Origin: Chitinophagales bacterium
Lineage (GTDB): Bacteria; Bacteroidota; Bacteroidia; Chitinophagales; Chitinophagaceae
Length of the DNA stretch: 64,000 bases
Assembly: GCA_017303415.1 (NCBI GenBank)
Contig: JAFLBJ010000001.1
Location: 2,976,001 to 3,040,000 of the forward strand
Direction of reading: 5' to 3'
Positions 8,575 to 17,389 of the stretch are shown here, one piece after another. Below the pieces are notes generated by a model. The model saw nothing but the letters and a program-made list of their open reading frames with translations. It was not told the DNA's origin and did not search any database. Both the position numbers and the translations under genes were made by a program. Every line of letters starts with the position of its first letter. Positions within the stretch are counted from its first letter, which is position 1.

Positions 8575-9129
8575 TTATTTACCAGCCGCCTTACCAGCTT
8601 TCTTCCGTACAATTTCACCAACATAGCGAACACCTTTTCCTTTGTACGGCTCAGGCTTACGAAGCCCACGGATCTTGGCTGCCACCTGACCCAGCAACTG
8701 ACGGTCGATACCTTCCAGGCTGATGGTTGGGTTTTGTCCTTTTTCCTGTGCAGTGGCCAGTTTCAGTTCTTTCGGGATCTCGAAAACGATATTGTGCGAA
8801 TAACCCAGGGAAAGATCCAGCAGGTTACCCTGGTTGGAAGCTTTGAAACCTACCCCGATCAATTCAAGGTCTTTCTTAAAACCATCGGTCACCCCTTTTA
8901 CCATGTTGGCCACCAGCGCACGATACAAACCATGCATGGCACGGTGACGGATCTGGTCGGTTGGACGGACAAAGGTCACTTCGTTATTGTTCACTTCCAC
9001 TTTGATATCGCGGTCAATGGCCTGCTTTAATTCACCTTTGGGTCCTTTTACGGTCAGGGTGTTGTCGGCAGCCACGGAGATGGTTACTCCGGCGGGGACA
9101 GTGATCGGTTTTTTTCCTATACGAGACAT
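8575..9129 (-). CDS. rplF: 50S ribosomal protein L6
   Basis: 184 aa with two L6 folds. MSRIGKKPITVPAGVTI at the N-terminus and RGLRKPEPYKGKGVRYVGE near the C-terminus are signatures. L6 sits near the factor-binding site of the large subunit. An 87-nt spacer with a 14-bp palindrome (9162-9175) separates it from rpsH. Confidence 0.97.
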   Translation of the reverse strand: MSRIGKKPITVPAGVTISVAADNTLTVKGPKGELKQAIDRDIKVEVNNNEVTFVRPTDQIRHRAMHGLYRALVANMVKGVTDGFKKDLELIGVGFKASNQGNLLDLSLGYSHNIVFEIPKELKLATAQEKGQNPTISLEGIDRQLLGQVAAKIRGLRKPEPYKGKGVRYVGEIVRKKAGKAAGK

Positions 9130-9216
9130 GTTTGATCTGTTTTATGATTGATTGTTAGGTTGCTGACCGGTCAGCCGGGTATAGGTTCGGCTTAATGTAT
9201 CGGCAACGATTACTTC

Positions 9217-9615
9217 TTAATAAATGTAGCAAAGCACTTCTCCACCCACATTCTGCACCTTGGCATCTTTATCGGTCATCACTCCTTTGGAGGTAGACAG
9301 GATAGCCACACCCAGGCCATTCTTCACCCGGCGGAAATCAGCAGGCTTTGCGTATTGACGCAAACCGGGACGGCTGATGCGCTCCAGACTTTGGATAGCG
9401 GGTGTTTTGGTTTGGGGATCGTACTTCAAGGCGATCTTGATGAGACCCTGTTTATTATCCTCCTCGAATTTATACTTCAGGATATAACCCTGCGCGTACA
9501 AGATTTCGGTCATGCGCTTTTTGAGGTTGGAAGCCGGAATCTCTACGATCCGGTGTCCCGCCATCTGTGCATTACGGATTCTGGTCAGGAAATCTGCAAT
9601 AGGATCTGTTACCAT
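9217..9615 (-). CDS. rpsH: 30S ribosomal protein S8
   Basis: 132 aa; starts VTDPIADFLTRIRNAQMAGH and ends GLGVAILSTSKGVMTDKDA plus a short tail. S8 binds central-domain 16S rRNA and in E. coli also represses the spc operon; whether that control exists here cannot be told. Confidence 0.97.
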   Translation of the reverse strand: MVTDPIADFLTRIRNAQMAGHRIVEIPASNLKKRMTEILYAQGYILKYKFEEDNKQGLIKIALKYDPQTKTPAIQSLERISRPGLRQYAKPADFRRVKNGLGVAILSTSKGVMTDKDAKVQNVGGEVLCYIY

Positions 9616-9665
9616 TTTATAACTATTATCAGTTTTTTATAAATTTTTTCTTCAAGAGCGTTTTC

Positions 9666-9771
9666 GAGTCGTGAGTCGTCAGGCGTGAGTCGTTCAGGCT
9701 GTAAAGATTTTTCTTTCTCACGTTTCACGCCTCACCTCTCACGATATTATTCTCACGCTTCACGTAACACG
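9666..9771. repeat. heptamer element, GTGAGGC class, between rpsN and rpsH
   Basis: On the plus strand nine inverted-sense units run in register from 9716 to about 9778 (tctcacg, tttcacg, cctcacc, tctcacg, atattat, tctcacg, cttcacg, taacacg and a last weak unit). Opposing GTGAGTC words at 9666-9705 allow pairing. The words match those of the 22089-22289 element. It lies inside the ribosomal operon, next to the rpsN stop. Confidence 0.75.
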
Positions 9772-9778
9772 AACGAAC

Positions 9779-10048
9779 TTACCAGCTGGCCTTCTTCAGT
9801 CCGGGAATCTTCCCGTTCAGGGCCATATCCCGAAGGGCAACCCTGGAGATACCGAAGTAACGGACATAACCTCTTGGACGGCCCGTTAACTGGCAACGGT
9901 TTTTCAACCGTACTTTGGAAGAGTTCTTAGGCAATTCATCGAGTGCCTGCCATTCCCCGGCAGCTTTAAGCGCGGCGCGCTTTTCTGCGTATTGGGCGAC
10001 CATGCGCTCTCTTTTCTTTTGCCTGGCTTTTACGGATGTCTTAGCCAT
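9779..10048 (-). CDS. rpsN: 30S ribosomal protein S14, zinc-independent form
   Basis: 89 aa, the long C-minus S14. The CxxC...CxxC zinc ribbon of the short form is absent (only one Cys, in [14 protein letters not shown]). [20 protein letters not shown] and [19 protein letters not shown] are typical. It matches the Cys-poor rpmJ in this window. Confidence 0.97.
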   Translation of the reverse strand: MAKTSVKARQKKRERMVAQYAEKRAALKAAGEWQALDELPKNSSKVRLKNRCQLTGRPRGYVRYFGISRVALRDMALNGKIPGLKKASW

Positions 10049-10077
10049 GTTTTATTCTTTTCGTTTTTGTTTCTAAA

Positions 10078-10644
10078 TTATTTGGCGGCGTTACGGAATG
10101 GCATTCCCAATTCCTTCAACAGTTCATATGCTTCTTCGTCGGTGTTGGCGGTGGTCACAAAAGTGATATCCATACCCGTGATCTTGTTCACTTTATCGAT
10201 ATCGATCTCGGGGAAGATGATCTGTTCGGTAACACCCATGGTATAGTTACCACGACCGTCGAAGGATTTCTCATTTACGCCTTTGAAGTCACGTACCCGG
10301 GGAAGGGCCACGGAGATCAGGCGATCCAGAAATTCATACATCTTTTCGCCACGCAGGGTTACGCGTGCGCCGATGGGCATGTTCTTCCGGAGTTTGAAGT
10401 TGGAGATGTCCTTCTTCGACATGGTTGCTACGGCTTTCTGACCGGTAATGGTGGTCAGTTCGTCGATGGCGATATCTACCAGTTTCTTATCGGTCACAGC
10501 GCCATTCACACCTCTGTTCAGGCAGATCTTCTCCAGTCGGGGGGCCTGCATCATGCTGGTATAAGAGAATTTCTTCACCAGGGCGGGCACCACTTCAGCT
10601 TTGTACTTGTCCGACAGACGCGGAGTATATTTCACGGTACTCAT
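10078..10644 (-). CDS. rplE: 50S ribosomal protein L5
   Basis: 188 aa. [20 protein letters not shown] and [18 protein letters not shown] are L5 signatures; it binds 5S rRNA and contacts the P-site tRNA. Its ATG overlaps the rplX stop by 4 nt (ATGA), indicating translational coupling. Confidence 0.97.
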   Translation of the reverse strand: MSTVKYTPRLSDKYKAEVVPALVKKFSYTSMMQAPRLEKICLNRGVNGAVTDKKLVDIAIDELTTITGQKAVATMSKKDISNFKLRKNMPIGARVTLRGEKMYEFLDRLISVALPRVRDFKGVNEKSFDGRGNYTMGVTEQIIFPEIDIDKVNKITGMDITFVTTANTDEEAYELLKELGMPFRNAAK

Positions 10645-10991
10645 TTTTTACCTCCCTTGGGTTTGCTTATAGTTTTAAATACGCGTTCGGTCTTGCCGTC
10701 TTTTCTCACCCGGCTCACCCTGGCTCCGGCCTTTTGGGCGGGATCCCACAATTTCACGTTGCTGATGTGGATGGGGGCTTCTTTTTTAATGATGCCTCCA
10801 GTGGTATTCTGGGCAGATGGTTTCGTGTGACGGGAAATGATATTCACGCCTTCAACGATCACCTTTCCTTCCTCTACCAGCACTTCTTTTACGAGGCGGG
10901 GTTTGGACAGGTCCTTATCGTCGCCAGTTATGACCACCACATTATCGCCTTTGCGGATATTGTACTTGGGTTTAAATCTTGATTTCATCAT
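10641..10991 (-). CDS. rplX: 50S ribosomal protein L24
   Basis: 116 aa. The KOW motif lies at [16 protein letters not shown] (about residues 12-27), with [20 protein letters not shown] following. L24 is an assembly initiator of the large subunit. Two adjacent Met codons (10991 and 10988) could each start it. The stop overlaps rplE. Confidence 0.97.
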   Translation of the reverse strand: MMKSRFKPKYNIRKGDNVVVITGDDKDLSKPRLVKEVLVEEGKVIVEGVNIISRHTKPSAQNTTGGIIKKEAPIHISNVKLWDPAQKAGARVSRVRKDGKTERVFKTISKPKGGKK

Positions 10992-11030
10992 TTTATCATT
11001 ATGGGTGAAACCCGGTTAGTTCTTAATTTA

Positions 11031-11399
11031 TTAAAGCACCTCTGGGGCCAGTGAAACGATCTTCATATATCCTTTATCACGCAATTCCCTGGCAACAGGT
11101 CCGAAGATGCGGGTTCCGCGCGGCTCGTCGGACTGGTTCAACAATACCACGGCGTTGTCATCAAAGCGGATGTACGAACCATCTTTGCGACGCAGCTTAT
11201 TGGTGGTGCGAACGATAACGGCCTTGGCAACGGTTCCTTTTTTGATACCGCCGGCAGGAATGGCATCTTTCACGGTCACAACGATCTTGTCGCCGATCTT
11301 GGCATAGCGCTGTCCGCTATTTCCCAATACGCGGATACAGAGCACTTCTTTGGCACCGCTGTTATCGGCTACGTTCAACCTGCTTTCTTGCTGAATCAT
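11031..11399 (-). CDS. rplN: 50S ribosomal protein L14
   Basis: 122 aa, exactly the usual length. [20 protein letters not shown] and [20 protein letters not shown] are diagnostic. L14 lies at the subunit interface. Confidence 0.98.
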   Translation of the reverse strand: MIQQESRLNVADNSGAKEVLCIRVLGNSGQRYAKIGDKIVVTVKDAIPAGGIKKGTVAKAVIVRTTNKLRRKDGSYIRFDDNAVVLLNQSDEPRGTRIFGPVARELRDKGYMKIVSLAPEVL

Positions 11400-11405
11400 A
11401 TATTT

Positions 11406-11507
11406 GAGCTTTTGGCTTTTAGCTGTTAGCCAGCTTTCAGCTATTTTTCAATTTTTTTACTTGCTTTCAAAGCGAATAGCTATTTCCTGATAGCTGATCG
11501 CTTCTTA
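11406..11507. repeat. heptamer element, GCTAANN class, between rpsQ and rplN
   Basis: Two blocks in 7-nt register on the plus strand: gagcttt, tggcttt, tagctgt, tagccag (11406-11433) and gcgaata, gctattt, cctgata, gctgatc (from 11472). The second block reaches the rpsQ stop at 11505-11507. Degenerate, with partial pairing only. Confidence 0.65.
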
Positions 11508-11762
11508 TTTAACTTTCTCAACAATCTCCACCATTCTCCAGCGCTTGGTCTTGCTCAGCGGACGAGTCTCCATGATCCGTACTACATCTCCGATGCTGCA
11601 CTCATTCTTTTCATCATGAGCATGGAACTTGGTCGTCTTCTTTACGAACTTACCGTAAATGGGGTGTTTTACTTTACGTTCAACAGACACGGTGACCGTC
11701 TTGGTCATCTTGTTGCTGGTTACCACCCCGATCCTTGTTTTGCGCAAATTTCTTTCGATCAT
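11505..11762 (-). CDS. rpsQ: 30S ribosomal protein S17
   Basis: 85 aa. [20 protein letters not shown] and [20 protein letters not shown] are typical S17 sequences. It binds the 5' domain of 16S rRNA early in assembly. It is spaced from rplN by a 105-nt gap holding a heptamer element. Confidence 0.97.
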   Translation of the reverse strand: MIERNLRKTRIGVVTSNKMTKTVTVSVERKVKHPIYGKFVKKTTKFHAHDEKNECSIGDVVRIMETRPLSKTKRWRMVEIVEKVK

Positions 11763-11799
11763 TTTGTATTGATTTTACTACCGGCTGGCGGTCGTTCAT

Positions 11800-12009
11800 T
11801 TATACGCTTAGCTGTTTATTTTTCAATTCCGTCTTCAGGCGGGCGAGGTCACGGCGAAGGTTCCGGATGCTCACGGGATTCTCGAGGGGAGAAATGGCGT
11901 GGGCGAATTCCAGTTTTTTCAACCGCAGTTCGTCTTCCTGAATCTTAGCTTTCAGGTCTTCCTGGCTAAGCTCTTTGATACTCTTTAAAAAATCGGCGTT
12001 CTTTGCCAT
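11800..12009 (-). CDS. rpmC: 50S ribosomal protein L29
   Basis: 69 aa, mostly helical; IKELSQEDLKAKIQEDELRL and NLRRDLARLKTELKNKQL match L29. It sits at the exit of the peptide tunnel with L23. Position between rplP and rpsQ is canonical. Confidence 0.95.
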   Translation of the reverse strand: MAKNADFLKSIKELSQEDLKAKIQEDELRLKKLEFAHAISPLENPVSIRNLRRDLARLKTELKNKQLSV

Positions 12010-12033
12010 CTTTTGTCGATTTTATATTTTCAA

Positions 12034-12453
12034 TTACGCAACGAGATCCCTGCGTATCACAAATTTTGTTTTGATCGGCAATTTACCGGCAGCCAGTTCC
12101 AGGGATTCGCGAGCGATCTGCTCGGTTACTCCATCCACTTCAAACAGGATACGACCGGGTTGTACCACGGCAGCCCAGAACTCCAGGTTACCTTTACCTT
12201 TACCCATCCTCACTTCAGCCGGTTTGCGGGTGATCGGTTTATCAGGAAATATGCGGATCCATACATTACCCTCACGTTTCATGTGGCGGGTCAAAGCCTG
12301 GCGGGCCGCTTCGATCTGGCGGTCGGTGATCCAATGTTCATCCAGTGCCTTCAATGCATAAGATCCAAAAGAGATCATGGTGCCACGCTTCGCATTTCCT
12401 TTCATGCGACCCTTTTGCATCTTCCTGTGTTTCGTTCTTTTCGGTTGTAACAT
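12034..12453 (-). CDS. rplP: 50S ribosomal protein L16
   Basis: 139 aa; [19 protein letters not shown] and [20 protein letters not shown] are signatures. L16 helps position tRNA at the A site. 48 nt downstream of rpsC. Confidence 0.98.
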   Translation of the reverse strand: MLQPKRTKHRKMQKGRMKGNAKRGTMISFGSYALKALDEHWITDRQIEAARQALTRHMKREGNVWIRIFPDKPITRKPAEVRMGKGKGNLEFWAAVVQPGRILFEVDGVTEQIARESLELAAGKLPIKTKFVIRRDLVA

Positions 12454-12500
12454 GGTTTCTTATTTCGAGTTACTTTATTCGTTTATTCAGTTGTTGGGAA

Positions 12501-13283
12501 TTAACCTCTGCGGTCACGGCCACCGCCGCCACCTCTTCTGTCACCACCACCTCTTCTGTCGCCACGGTCACCGCGGTGATCGTCCCTTCTTTCCCTTCTT
12601 TCAGTGCCTTCGCTCTTGCCACCGGCTACGAAATTGGGGTTGAGGTCACGTTTGCCCAATACTTCACCTTTACAGATCCATACCTTGATCCCGATCTTAC
12701 CGTAAACGGTTTGAGCGAAAACGTTGGCATAATCAATATCCATCCGGAATGTATGCAGGGGCACACGGCCTTGTTTCAATTCTTCTGTACGGGCGATCTC
12801 AGCACCATTCAAACGACCGGCCAGTTTTACCTTGATCCCTTCGGCACCCATACGCAGGGCAGAAGCGATGGACATTTTGGTAGCGCGTTTGTAGTTGATA
12901 CGGTTCTCGATCTGACGAGCGATGGTATCTGCTACGATCATGGCATCGAGTTCAGGACGACGGATCTCCAGGATATTGATCTGGACATCATCCTTCCCGG
13001 TAAGCTTCTTCAGCTCTTCTTTAATACGATCTACTTCTCCACCCCCTTTACCAATGATGATACCGGGTTTGGAAGTATGGATGGTCACGATCAGTTTACC
13101 CAGCGTACGCTCAATAACGATCTTCGAGATACCACCCTTGTTGATACGGGCGTTCAGGTAGGTCCTGATCTTGTTGTCCTCGATCAATCGCAGGCTGAAA
13201 TTCTTTTTATCAGCGTACCAGTTAGATTCCCATCCGCGGATGATGCCTAACCTGTTACCAATCGGATTTGCTTTCTGACCCAT
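12501..13283 (-). CDS. rpsC: 30S ribosomal protein S3 with Arg/Gly/Asp-rich tail
   Basis: 260 aa, about 25 longer than E. coli S3. The N-terminal domain, the KH domain ([19 protein letters not shown]) and the S3 C-terminal domain (GLR-like region, [18 protein letters not shown]) are complete. The last 40 residues are a low-complexity Arg/Gly/Asp tail with RGDRGD and RRGGG repeats, like RNA-binding RGG boxes. S3 lines the mRNA entry channel, so the tail could reach incoming mRNA; that role is inference. Confidence 0.97.
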   Translation of the reverse strand: MGQKANPIGNRLGIIRGWESNWYADKKNFSLRLIEDNKIRTYLNARINKGGISKIVIERTLGKLIVTIHTSKPGIIIGKGGGEVDRIKEELKKLTGKDDVQINILEIRRPELDAMIVADTIARQIENRINYKRATKMSIASALRMGAEGIKVKLAGRLNGAEIARTEELKQGRVPLHTFRMDIDYANVFAQTVYGKIGIKVWICKGEVLGKRDLNPNFVAGGKSEGTERRERRDDHRGDRGDRRGGGDRRGGGGGRDRRG

Positions 13284-13340
13284 ATTCTTTTTTTGTTTCC
13301 TTTCCGTTCTTTCTTCAGGCGACCGGAAAGAGAAGTTTAT

Positions 13341-13808
13341 TTATTTAGTTTTTTTCGTCGCTGCTTTTTTGGTGGCGGTCTTTTTAGGGGCTGCCTTTTT
13401 TGCTTTCGGGGCCGCTTTCTCTACCACTTCCTCTGTTACTTCGGCTACCGGCTCAGCTTTAACGGCTTTGGCTCCTTTTACATCCACGATCACGGTAACA
13501 TGGTTGCTACGCTTCCGTACACGGTATCCACGACCCTGGGGTGCGGGGCGAAGACGTTTAATTGTTCTTGCTCCATCTACGAAAATGGTTTTAACGACCA
13601 ACTGGCTTTCATCTCCACCTTCGTTCTTCTGTTTCCAGTTGCTGATCGCGCTCATCACCAGTTTCTTCAGGGGAACCGCGGGATGTTTGGGGTTATGTTC
13701 CAACTCGGCCAGCGCTTTCTCCACCTGCATGCCACGGATCAGATCCGCCAGCAAACGCATTTTGCGGGGCGAAGTGGGATAGTTTCTGAGTTTAGCTACT
13801 GCTTCCAT
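13341..13808 (-). CDS. rplV: 50S ribosomal protein L22 with Lys/Ala-rich tail
   Basis: 155 aa against about 110 in most bacteria. The core is normal (LRNYPTSPRKMRLLADLIRG; APQGRGYRVRKRSNHVTVIV). Residues 120-155 form a tail with an acidic part (TEEVVEKA) then KKAAPKKTATKKAATKK, resembling histone-tail-like sequences seen on some Bacteroidota ribosomal proteins. L22 lines the peptide exit tunnel. Confidence 0.96.
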   Translation of the reverse strand: MEAVAKLRNYPTSPRKMRLLADLIRGMQVEKALAELEHNPKHPAVPLKKLVMSAISNWKQKNEGGDESQLVVKTIFVDGARTIKRLRPAPQGRGYRVRKRSNHVTVIVDVKGAKAVKAEPVAEVTEEVVEKAAPKAKKAAPKKTATKKAATKKTK

Positions 13809-13882
13809 ATTTTTTATTTGCCGTTTTCGGTTTGGAGTCGATCCCGGGTTTTCCCCGGTCTGTCATCCTTTCCGCCAACTAA

Positions 13883-14155
13883 TTATGCTATTTTCTTACT
13901 TGAGTGTCCTTTGAACTGCCGGGTCGGTGCGAACTCGCCCAATTTGTGACCCACCATGAATTCGGTAACATAGACCGGGATGAATTTATTCCCGTTATGC
14001 ACAGCGAATGTATGTCCGACAAAATCGGGGGTGATAGTAGAGCGGCGGCTCCAGGTTTTGATCACACCCTTTTTTACCTTTCCTTCCGACATGGCCAACA
14101 CCTTTTTCTCGAGGTGGCTGGCGACGTAAGGACCTTTTTTAATTGAACGAGCCAT
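13883..14155 (-). CDS. rpsS: 30S ribosomal protein S19
   Basis: 90 aa; [19 protein letters not shown] and [20 protein letters not shown] are diagnostic. S19 is in the head of the 30S subunit next to S13. Canonical rplB-rpsS-rplV order. Confidence 0.98.
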   Translation of the reverse strand: MARSIKKGPYVASHLEKKVLAMSEGKVKKGVIKTWSRRSTITPDFVGHTFAVHNGNKFIPVYVTEFMVGHKLGEFAPTRQFKGHSSKKIA

Positions 14156-14183
14156 TTATTATCTCAGTTTAAGATGATTCAAA

Positions 14184-15023
14184 TTATTTAGCCAGTTTGC
14201 TTCCGTTCTTCCGCTGCAGGATCAGTTTATCGCTGCCTTTGTGCGGCTTGCGGGTCTTCTCTCCTTTCGCATATTTACCAGTACGGCTTCTGGGGTGTCC
14301 ACCTGAGGCACGACCTTCACCACCACCCATTGGGTGATCGACGGGGTTCATGGCCACACCGCGGTTGCGGGGACGGATACCTCTCCAACGGTTACGACCG
14401 GCTTTACCCATGCTTTGCAGGTTGTGATCGCTGTTGCCAACCACCCCTACGGTAGCATAGCAATTGATCAGCACCTTGCGCAATTCGCCGCTGGGCATTT
14501 TCAACACGGCATATTTTTCTTCTTTGTTGGTCAACTGGGCAGAGGAACCTGCGCTGCGGGCGATCTTACCACCCTGACCAGGTTGCATCTCGATATTATG
14601 TACCATGGTACCGAGGGGCATATTCTTCATTTGAAGAGAGTTGCCGATCTCAGGCGCTACGGCGTCACCGCTGATGATATTCATCCCTACGGTCAAACCC
14701 TGGGGAGCGATGATGTAACGCTTTTCGCCATCGGTGTATTCCACCAGGGCGATAAAGCAGGTACGGTTGGGATCGTACTCAATGGTCTTTACTTCCGCCT
14801 GGATCTCTTTCTTATTGCGTTTGAAGTCGATCACACGGTATTTCTTCTTGTGTCCACCACCGATATAACGCATGGTCAGGTGACCAGATGAGTTACGTCC
14901 GCCGGTGCTTTTCTTTGTCTCCACCAGGGACTTCTCGGGTTTGTTAGTGGTAACTTCCGCATACGCGTTCCCGATTCTCCAACGGGTTCCTGCGGTGACC
15001 GGTTTATATTTCTTCAGTGCCAT
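14184..15023 (-). CDS. rplB: 50S ribosomal protein L2
   Basis: 279 aa, the usual length. The peptidyl-transferase-proximal signature [17 protein letters not shown] is present near residue 222, with the basic tail [17 protein letters not shown]. It starts [16 protein letters not shown]. Confidence 0.98.
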   Translation of the reverse strand: MALKKYKPVTAGTRWRIGNAYAEVTTNKPEKSLVETKKSTGGRNSSGHLTMRYIGGGHKKKYRVIDFKRNKKEIQAEVKTIEYDPNRTCFIALVEYTDGEKRYIIAPQGLTVGMNIISGDAVAPEIGNSLQMKNMPLGTMVHNIEMQPGQGGKIARSAGSSAQLTNKEEKYAVLKMPSGELRKVLINCYATVGVVGNSDHNLQSMGKAGRNRWRGIRPRNRGVAMNPVDHPMGGGEGRASGGHPRSRTGKYAKGEKTRKPHKGSDKLILQRKNGSKLAK

Positions 15024-15075
15024 GCTAAATTGTTTTATGCGAACTTATCAGCCTCGCGGACTATAATTTTTTACT

Positions 15076-15375
15076 TTAAATATTCGAATACAGATCGATC
15101 TCTTCGCCTTCCGCCACTGTTACAAATGCTTTTTTGTAAGGGGGTTTCTTTCCTGCTACATAGCCAGCCTTGGTCATACGGAATTTGTTCTTGGCGGGTA
15201 CCACGAGGGTGTTTACATCCACTACGTTTACGCCGTAGAAGCTTTCCACCGCTTTCTTGATCTCCAGCTTATTGGCAGCCTTAGCGACCTTGAAAGCGTA
15301 GCGGCGCAGTTTTTCCTGCTGGGCATTCGCTTTTTCGGTGAGGATGGGCTTAATCAATACTTCAGAAAGTTTCAT
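15076..15375 (-). CDS. rplW: 50S ribosomal protein L23
   Basis: 99 aa. KPILTEKANAQQEKLRRYAF and EIKKAVESFYGVNVVDVNTL are L23 signatures. L23 docks trigger factor and SRP at the tunnel exit. Confidence 0.97.
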   Translation of the reverse strand: MKLSEVLIKPILTEKANAQQEKLRRYAFKVAKAANKLEIKKAVESFYGVNVVDVNTLVVPAKNKFRMTKAGYVAGKKPPYKKAFVTVAEGEEIDLYSNI

Positions 15376-15395
15376 CGCTTTGTTATTTATAGTTA

Positions 15396-16028
15396 TTAAG
15401 CTTCAACGGTTGCTTCGGAATAGAGTTTGGCCGCGCTTTCAGTGAACACCAGTACTTCGGAATTAACGAGATCGTAGGTGTTGAGTTCCCGGTTCAGGAG
15501 TCCCAATACGGTAGGCACGTTCTGCATGCTGAGGTAAAGGTTATCGTTGTAATCGGGCATGATGAAGAGCGTTTTTTTGTCGGCTACCTTCAGGTTGCTG
15601 AGGATGCCTACAAAATTCTTGGTCTTGGGGGTTTCCATTTGGATATCCTCCACAACCACGATCGCGTTCTCCTGGGCTTTGGCCGACAGCGCAGAAACAC
15701 GGGCCAGGGCCTGTACTTTGCGGTTCAGCTTGATATCATAAGCATGGGGCTTAGGACCGAAGATGGTACCACCACCCTTATACAAAGGGTTCCGGATATT
15801 ACCCTTACGGCTTCCACCAGTACCTTTTTGACGGTGCAGCTTACGGCTGGCTCCTTTTACTTCGGCACGGGTCTTTACCTTATGGGTACCTTGACGCTGA
15901 GCGGCGAGGTATTGTTTTACCGCGAGATAAACCACGTGGGTATTGGGCTCAACACCAAAGATGGCTTCGGGCAACTCAACGGTTCTGCCGGTTTTCTTTC
16001 CCTGTATATTTAATACGTCGACTTGCAT
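15396..16028 (-). CDS. rplD: 50S ribosomal protein L4
   Basis: 210 aa. The tunnel loop region has RQKGTGGSRKGNIRNPLYKG and GGTIFGPKPHAYDIKLNRKV. In E. coli L4 represses its own operon through the S10 leader; here a long rpsJ-rplC spacer could be looked at for such control. Only 2 nt separate it from rplC. Confidence 0.98.
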   Translation of the reverse strand: MQVDVLNIQGKKTGRTVELPEAIFGVEPNTHVVYLAVKQYLAAQRQGTHKVKTRAEVKGASRKLHRQKGTGGSRKGNIRNPLYKGGGTIFGPKPHAYDIKLNRKVQALARVSALSAKAQENAIVVVEDIQMETPKTKNFVGILSNLKVADKKTLFIMPDYNDNLYLSMQNVPTVLGLLNRELNTYDLVNSEVLVFTESAAKLYSEATVEA

Positions 16029-16030
16029 AA

Positions 16031-16648
16031 TTATTTCTGGATTAAAACGATTGAACCATTGTGGCCCGGAACGGAACCACTTACCAATATGTAGTTTTTC
16101 TCGGGCATGATCTTGATCACCTTCAGCCCTTTCATTTTCACGCGATCACCGCCCATACGGCCGGCCATGCGCATGCCTTTGAATACACGGCTGGGATAAG
16201 AAGATCCACCGATCGAACCGGGGGCGCGCTGACGGTCGTGCTGACCGTGCGATTGCTCACCTACCCCGCTGAATCCATGGCGTTTTACAACACCCTGAAA
16301 ACCTTTACCCTTGGAAGTCCCAACCACCTCAACAGTATCGCCTTCGGCGAAAATGTCGACAGTAATGGCCTCCCCGAGGTTCTTCTCGAGCGAGAAATCA
16401 CGAAATTCTTTGACAAATTTTTTGGCTGCGGTTTGAGCCTTGGCGAAATGATTCTTTTCAGATTGGAGCGTTTGCTTTTCTTTTTTGTCGCCAAAAGAAA
16501 GCTGGAGGGCACTGTAGCCATCTGTTTCCTGTGTCCGGACCTGGGTCACTACACAAGGGCCTGCTTCAATAATGGTGCAGGCAGTTTGCTTGCCACCAGG
16601 ATCGAAGATGCTTGTCATCCCAATTTTTCTTCCGATTATACCTTTCAT
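16031..16648 (-). CDS. rplC: 50S ribosomal protein L3
   Basis: 205 aa from the ATG at 16646-16648 ([20 protein letters not shown]). An in-frame TTG 33 nt upstream would add 11 non-conserved residues. [20 protein letters not shown] and [20 protein letters not shown] identify L3. It is one of the first proteins in 50S assembly. Confidence 0.97.
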   Translation of the reverse strand: MKGIIGRKIGMTSIFDPGGKQTACTIIEAGPCVVTQVRTQETDGYSALQLSFGDKKEKQTLQSEKNHFAKAQTAAKKFVKEFRDFSLEKNLGEAITVDIFAEGDTVEVVGTSKGKGFQGVVKRHGFSGVGEQSHGQHDRQRAPGSIGGSSYPSRVFKGMRMAGRMGGDRVKMKGLKVIKIMPEKNYILVSGSVPGHNGSIVLIQK

Positions 16649-16927
16649 TTTCTTACGGTTTATCCCCGCAAGGTTATACAAGACATTCCGAAAGAATCAT
16701 CGGAATTCAATCCTGGTTTATCGACGACCTTTTCCTGAGTTTTCTACTAGAGAAGGGGAAGTACCGGCGACAAACAAACCTCGAAGGGCTTGTTTATTAT
16801 GTTTTACGACCCAGAGCTGTTTCTTCAGACCTTCGCCTGATTGACAGATAGGATAAATCAACTATTTCAATAAAAAAGAACTACTACAATTACGTATCCT
16901 GAAAATCAGGCCATCCAATCACGCAGG
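16649..16927 (-). other. long 279-nt spacer between rpsJ and rplC
   Basis: This is the longest gap in the S10-spc block, and no ORF or TAnnTTTG box with good spacing is evident. On the minus strand it can form small hairpins: CCTGA/TCAGG near 16900, an 8-nt pair AACAAGCC/GGTTTGTT around 16774-16795, and TTCCGA/TCGGAA near 16686-16705. It could be an attenuator or an r-protein binding leader; this is only a guess from length and position. Confidence 0.35.
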
Positions 16928-17233
16928 TTATGCCTTGATCTCTACCTCTACCCCACTGGGCAGATCGAGCTTGCTCAGCGCATCAACCGTACGCGAAGAA
17001 GAAGTGTAAATATCCAACAAGCGCTTATGCGTCGCCAGTTGAAACTGCTCACGGCTCTTCTTATTCACGTGAGGAGAACGCAACACGGTAAAAATTTTCT
17101 TGCGGGTAGGCAGGGGAATAGGTCCTGTTACTACTGCGCCTGTGCTGCGGACAGTTTTTACGATTTTTTCGGCAGATTTATCTACCAGATTGTGGTCGTA
17201 GGACTGTAATTTGATTCTGATTCTCTGAGACAT
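16928..17233 (-). CDS. rpsJ: 30S ribosomal protein S10
   Basis: 101 aa; [20 protein letters not shown] and [20 protein letters not shown] are diagnostic. S10 is both a 30S head protein and the NusE antitermination factor. It is the first gene of the S10-spc block and has a promoter about 30 nt upstream; fusA, rpsG and rpsL are not upstream in this window. Confidence 0.98.
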   Translation of the reverse strand: MSQRIRIKLQSYDHNLVDKSAEKIVKTVRSTGAVVTGPIPLPTRKKIFTVLRSPHVNKKSREQFQLATHKRLLDIYTSSSRTVDALSKLDLPSGVEVEIKA

Positions 17234-17263
17234 ACGTCAATACCCGCTTTTCTTACGGGAGTG

Positions 17264-17271
17264 CAAAGGTA
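17264..17271 (-). promoter_or_regulatory. -7 box of the S10-spc operon
   Basis: TACCTTTG on the minus strand followed by CACTCCC, a full TAnnTTTG match 30 nt before the rpsJ ATG. It probably drives the ~12-kb block from rpsJ to secY. Confidence 0.7.
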
Positions 17272-17319
17272 GGGGGTTGGGTGGAAATGGACAAAGAATT
17301 GGAAAATAATTTTCCGCAA

Positions 17320-17389
17320 AAGCTAAGGGCCAATAACTAAAAGCTAAGAGCTAACGGCTACCGGCATTTAGCCATTAGCGCTTAGCCTT
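17320..17389. repeat. heptamer hairpin element, GCTAANN class, ten units
   Basis: Exactly ten 7-nt units in register: aagctaa, gggccaa, taactaa, aagctaa, gagctaa, cggctac, cggcatt, tagccat, tagcgct, tagcctt. The first half reads NNGCTAA and the second half its inverse TTAGCNN. The TAA stop (17382-17384) of the beta-helix gene is formed by the element. Confidence 0.85.

Noticed and set aside
9162-9175. 14-bp palindrome GCTGACCGGTCAGC between rplF and rpsH
   Set aside because: Short, single, no T-tract and no regulatory context; possible by chance.
12345-13250. 301-aa plus-strand ORF opposite rpsC
   Set aside because: Antisense shadow of rpsC; the sequence has no family pattern while rpsC is clear. 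The same applies to plus-strand ORFs over secY (5446-6312) and the beta-helix gene (18609-19517).
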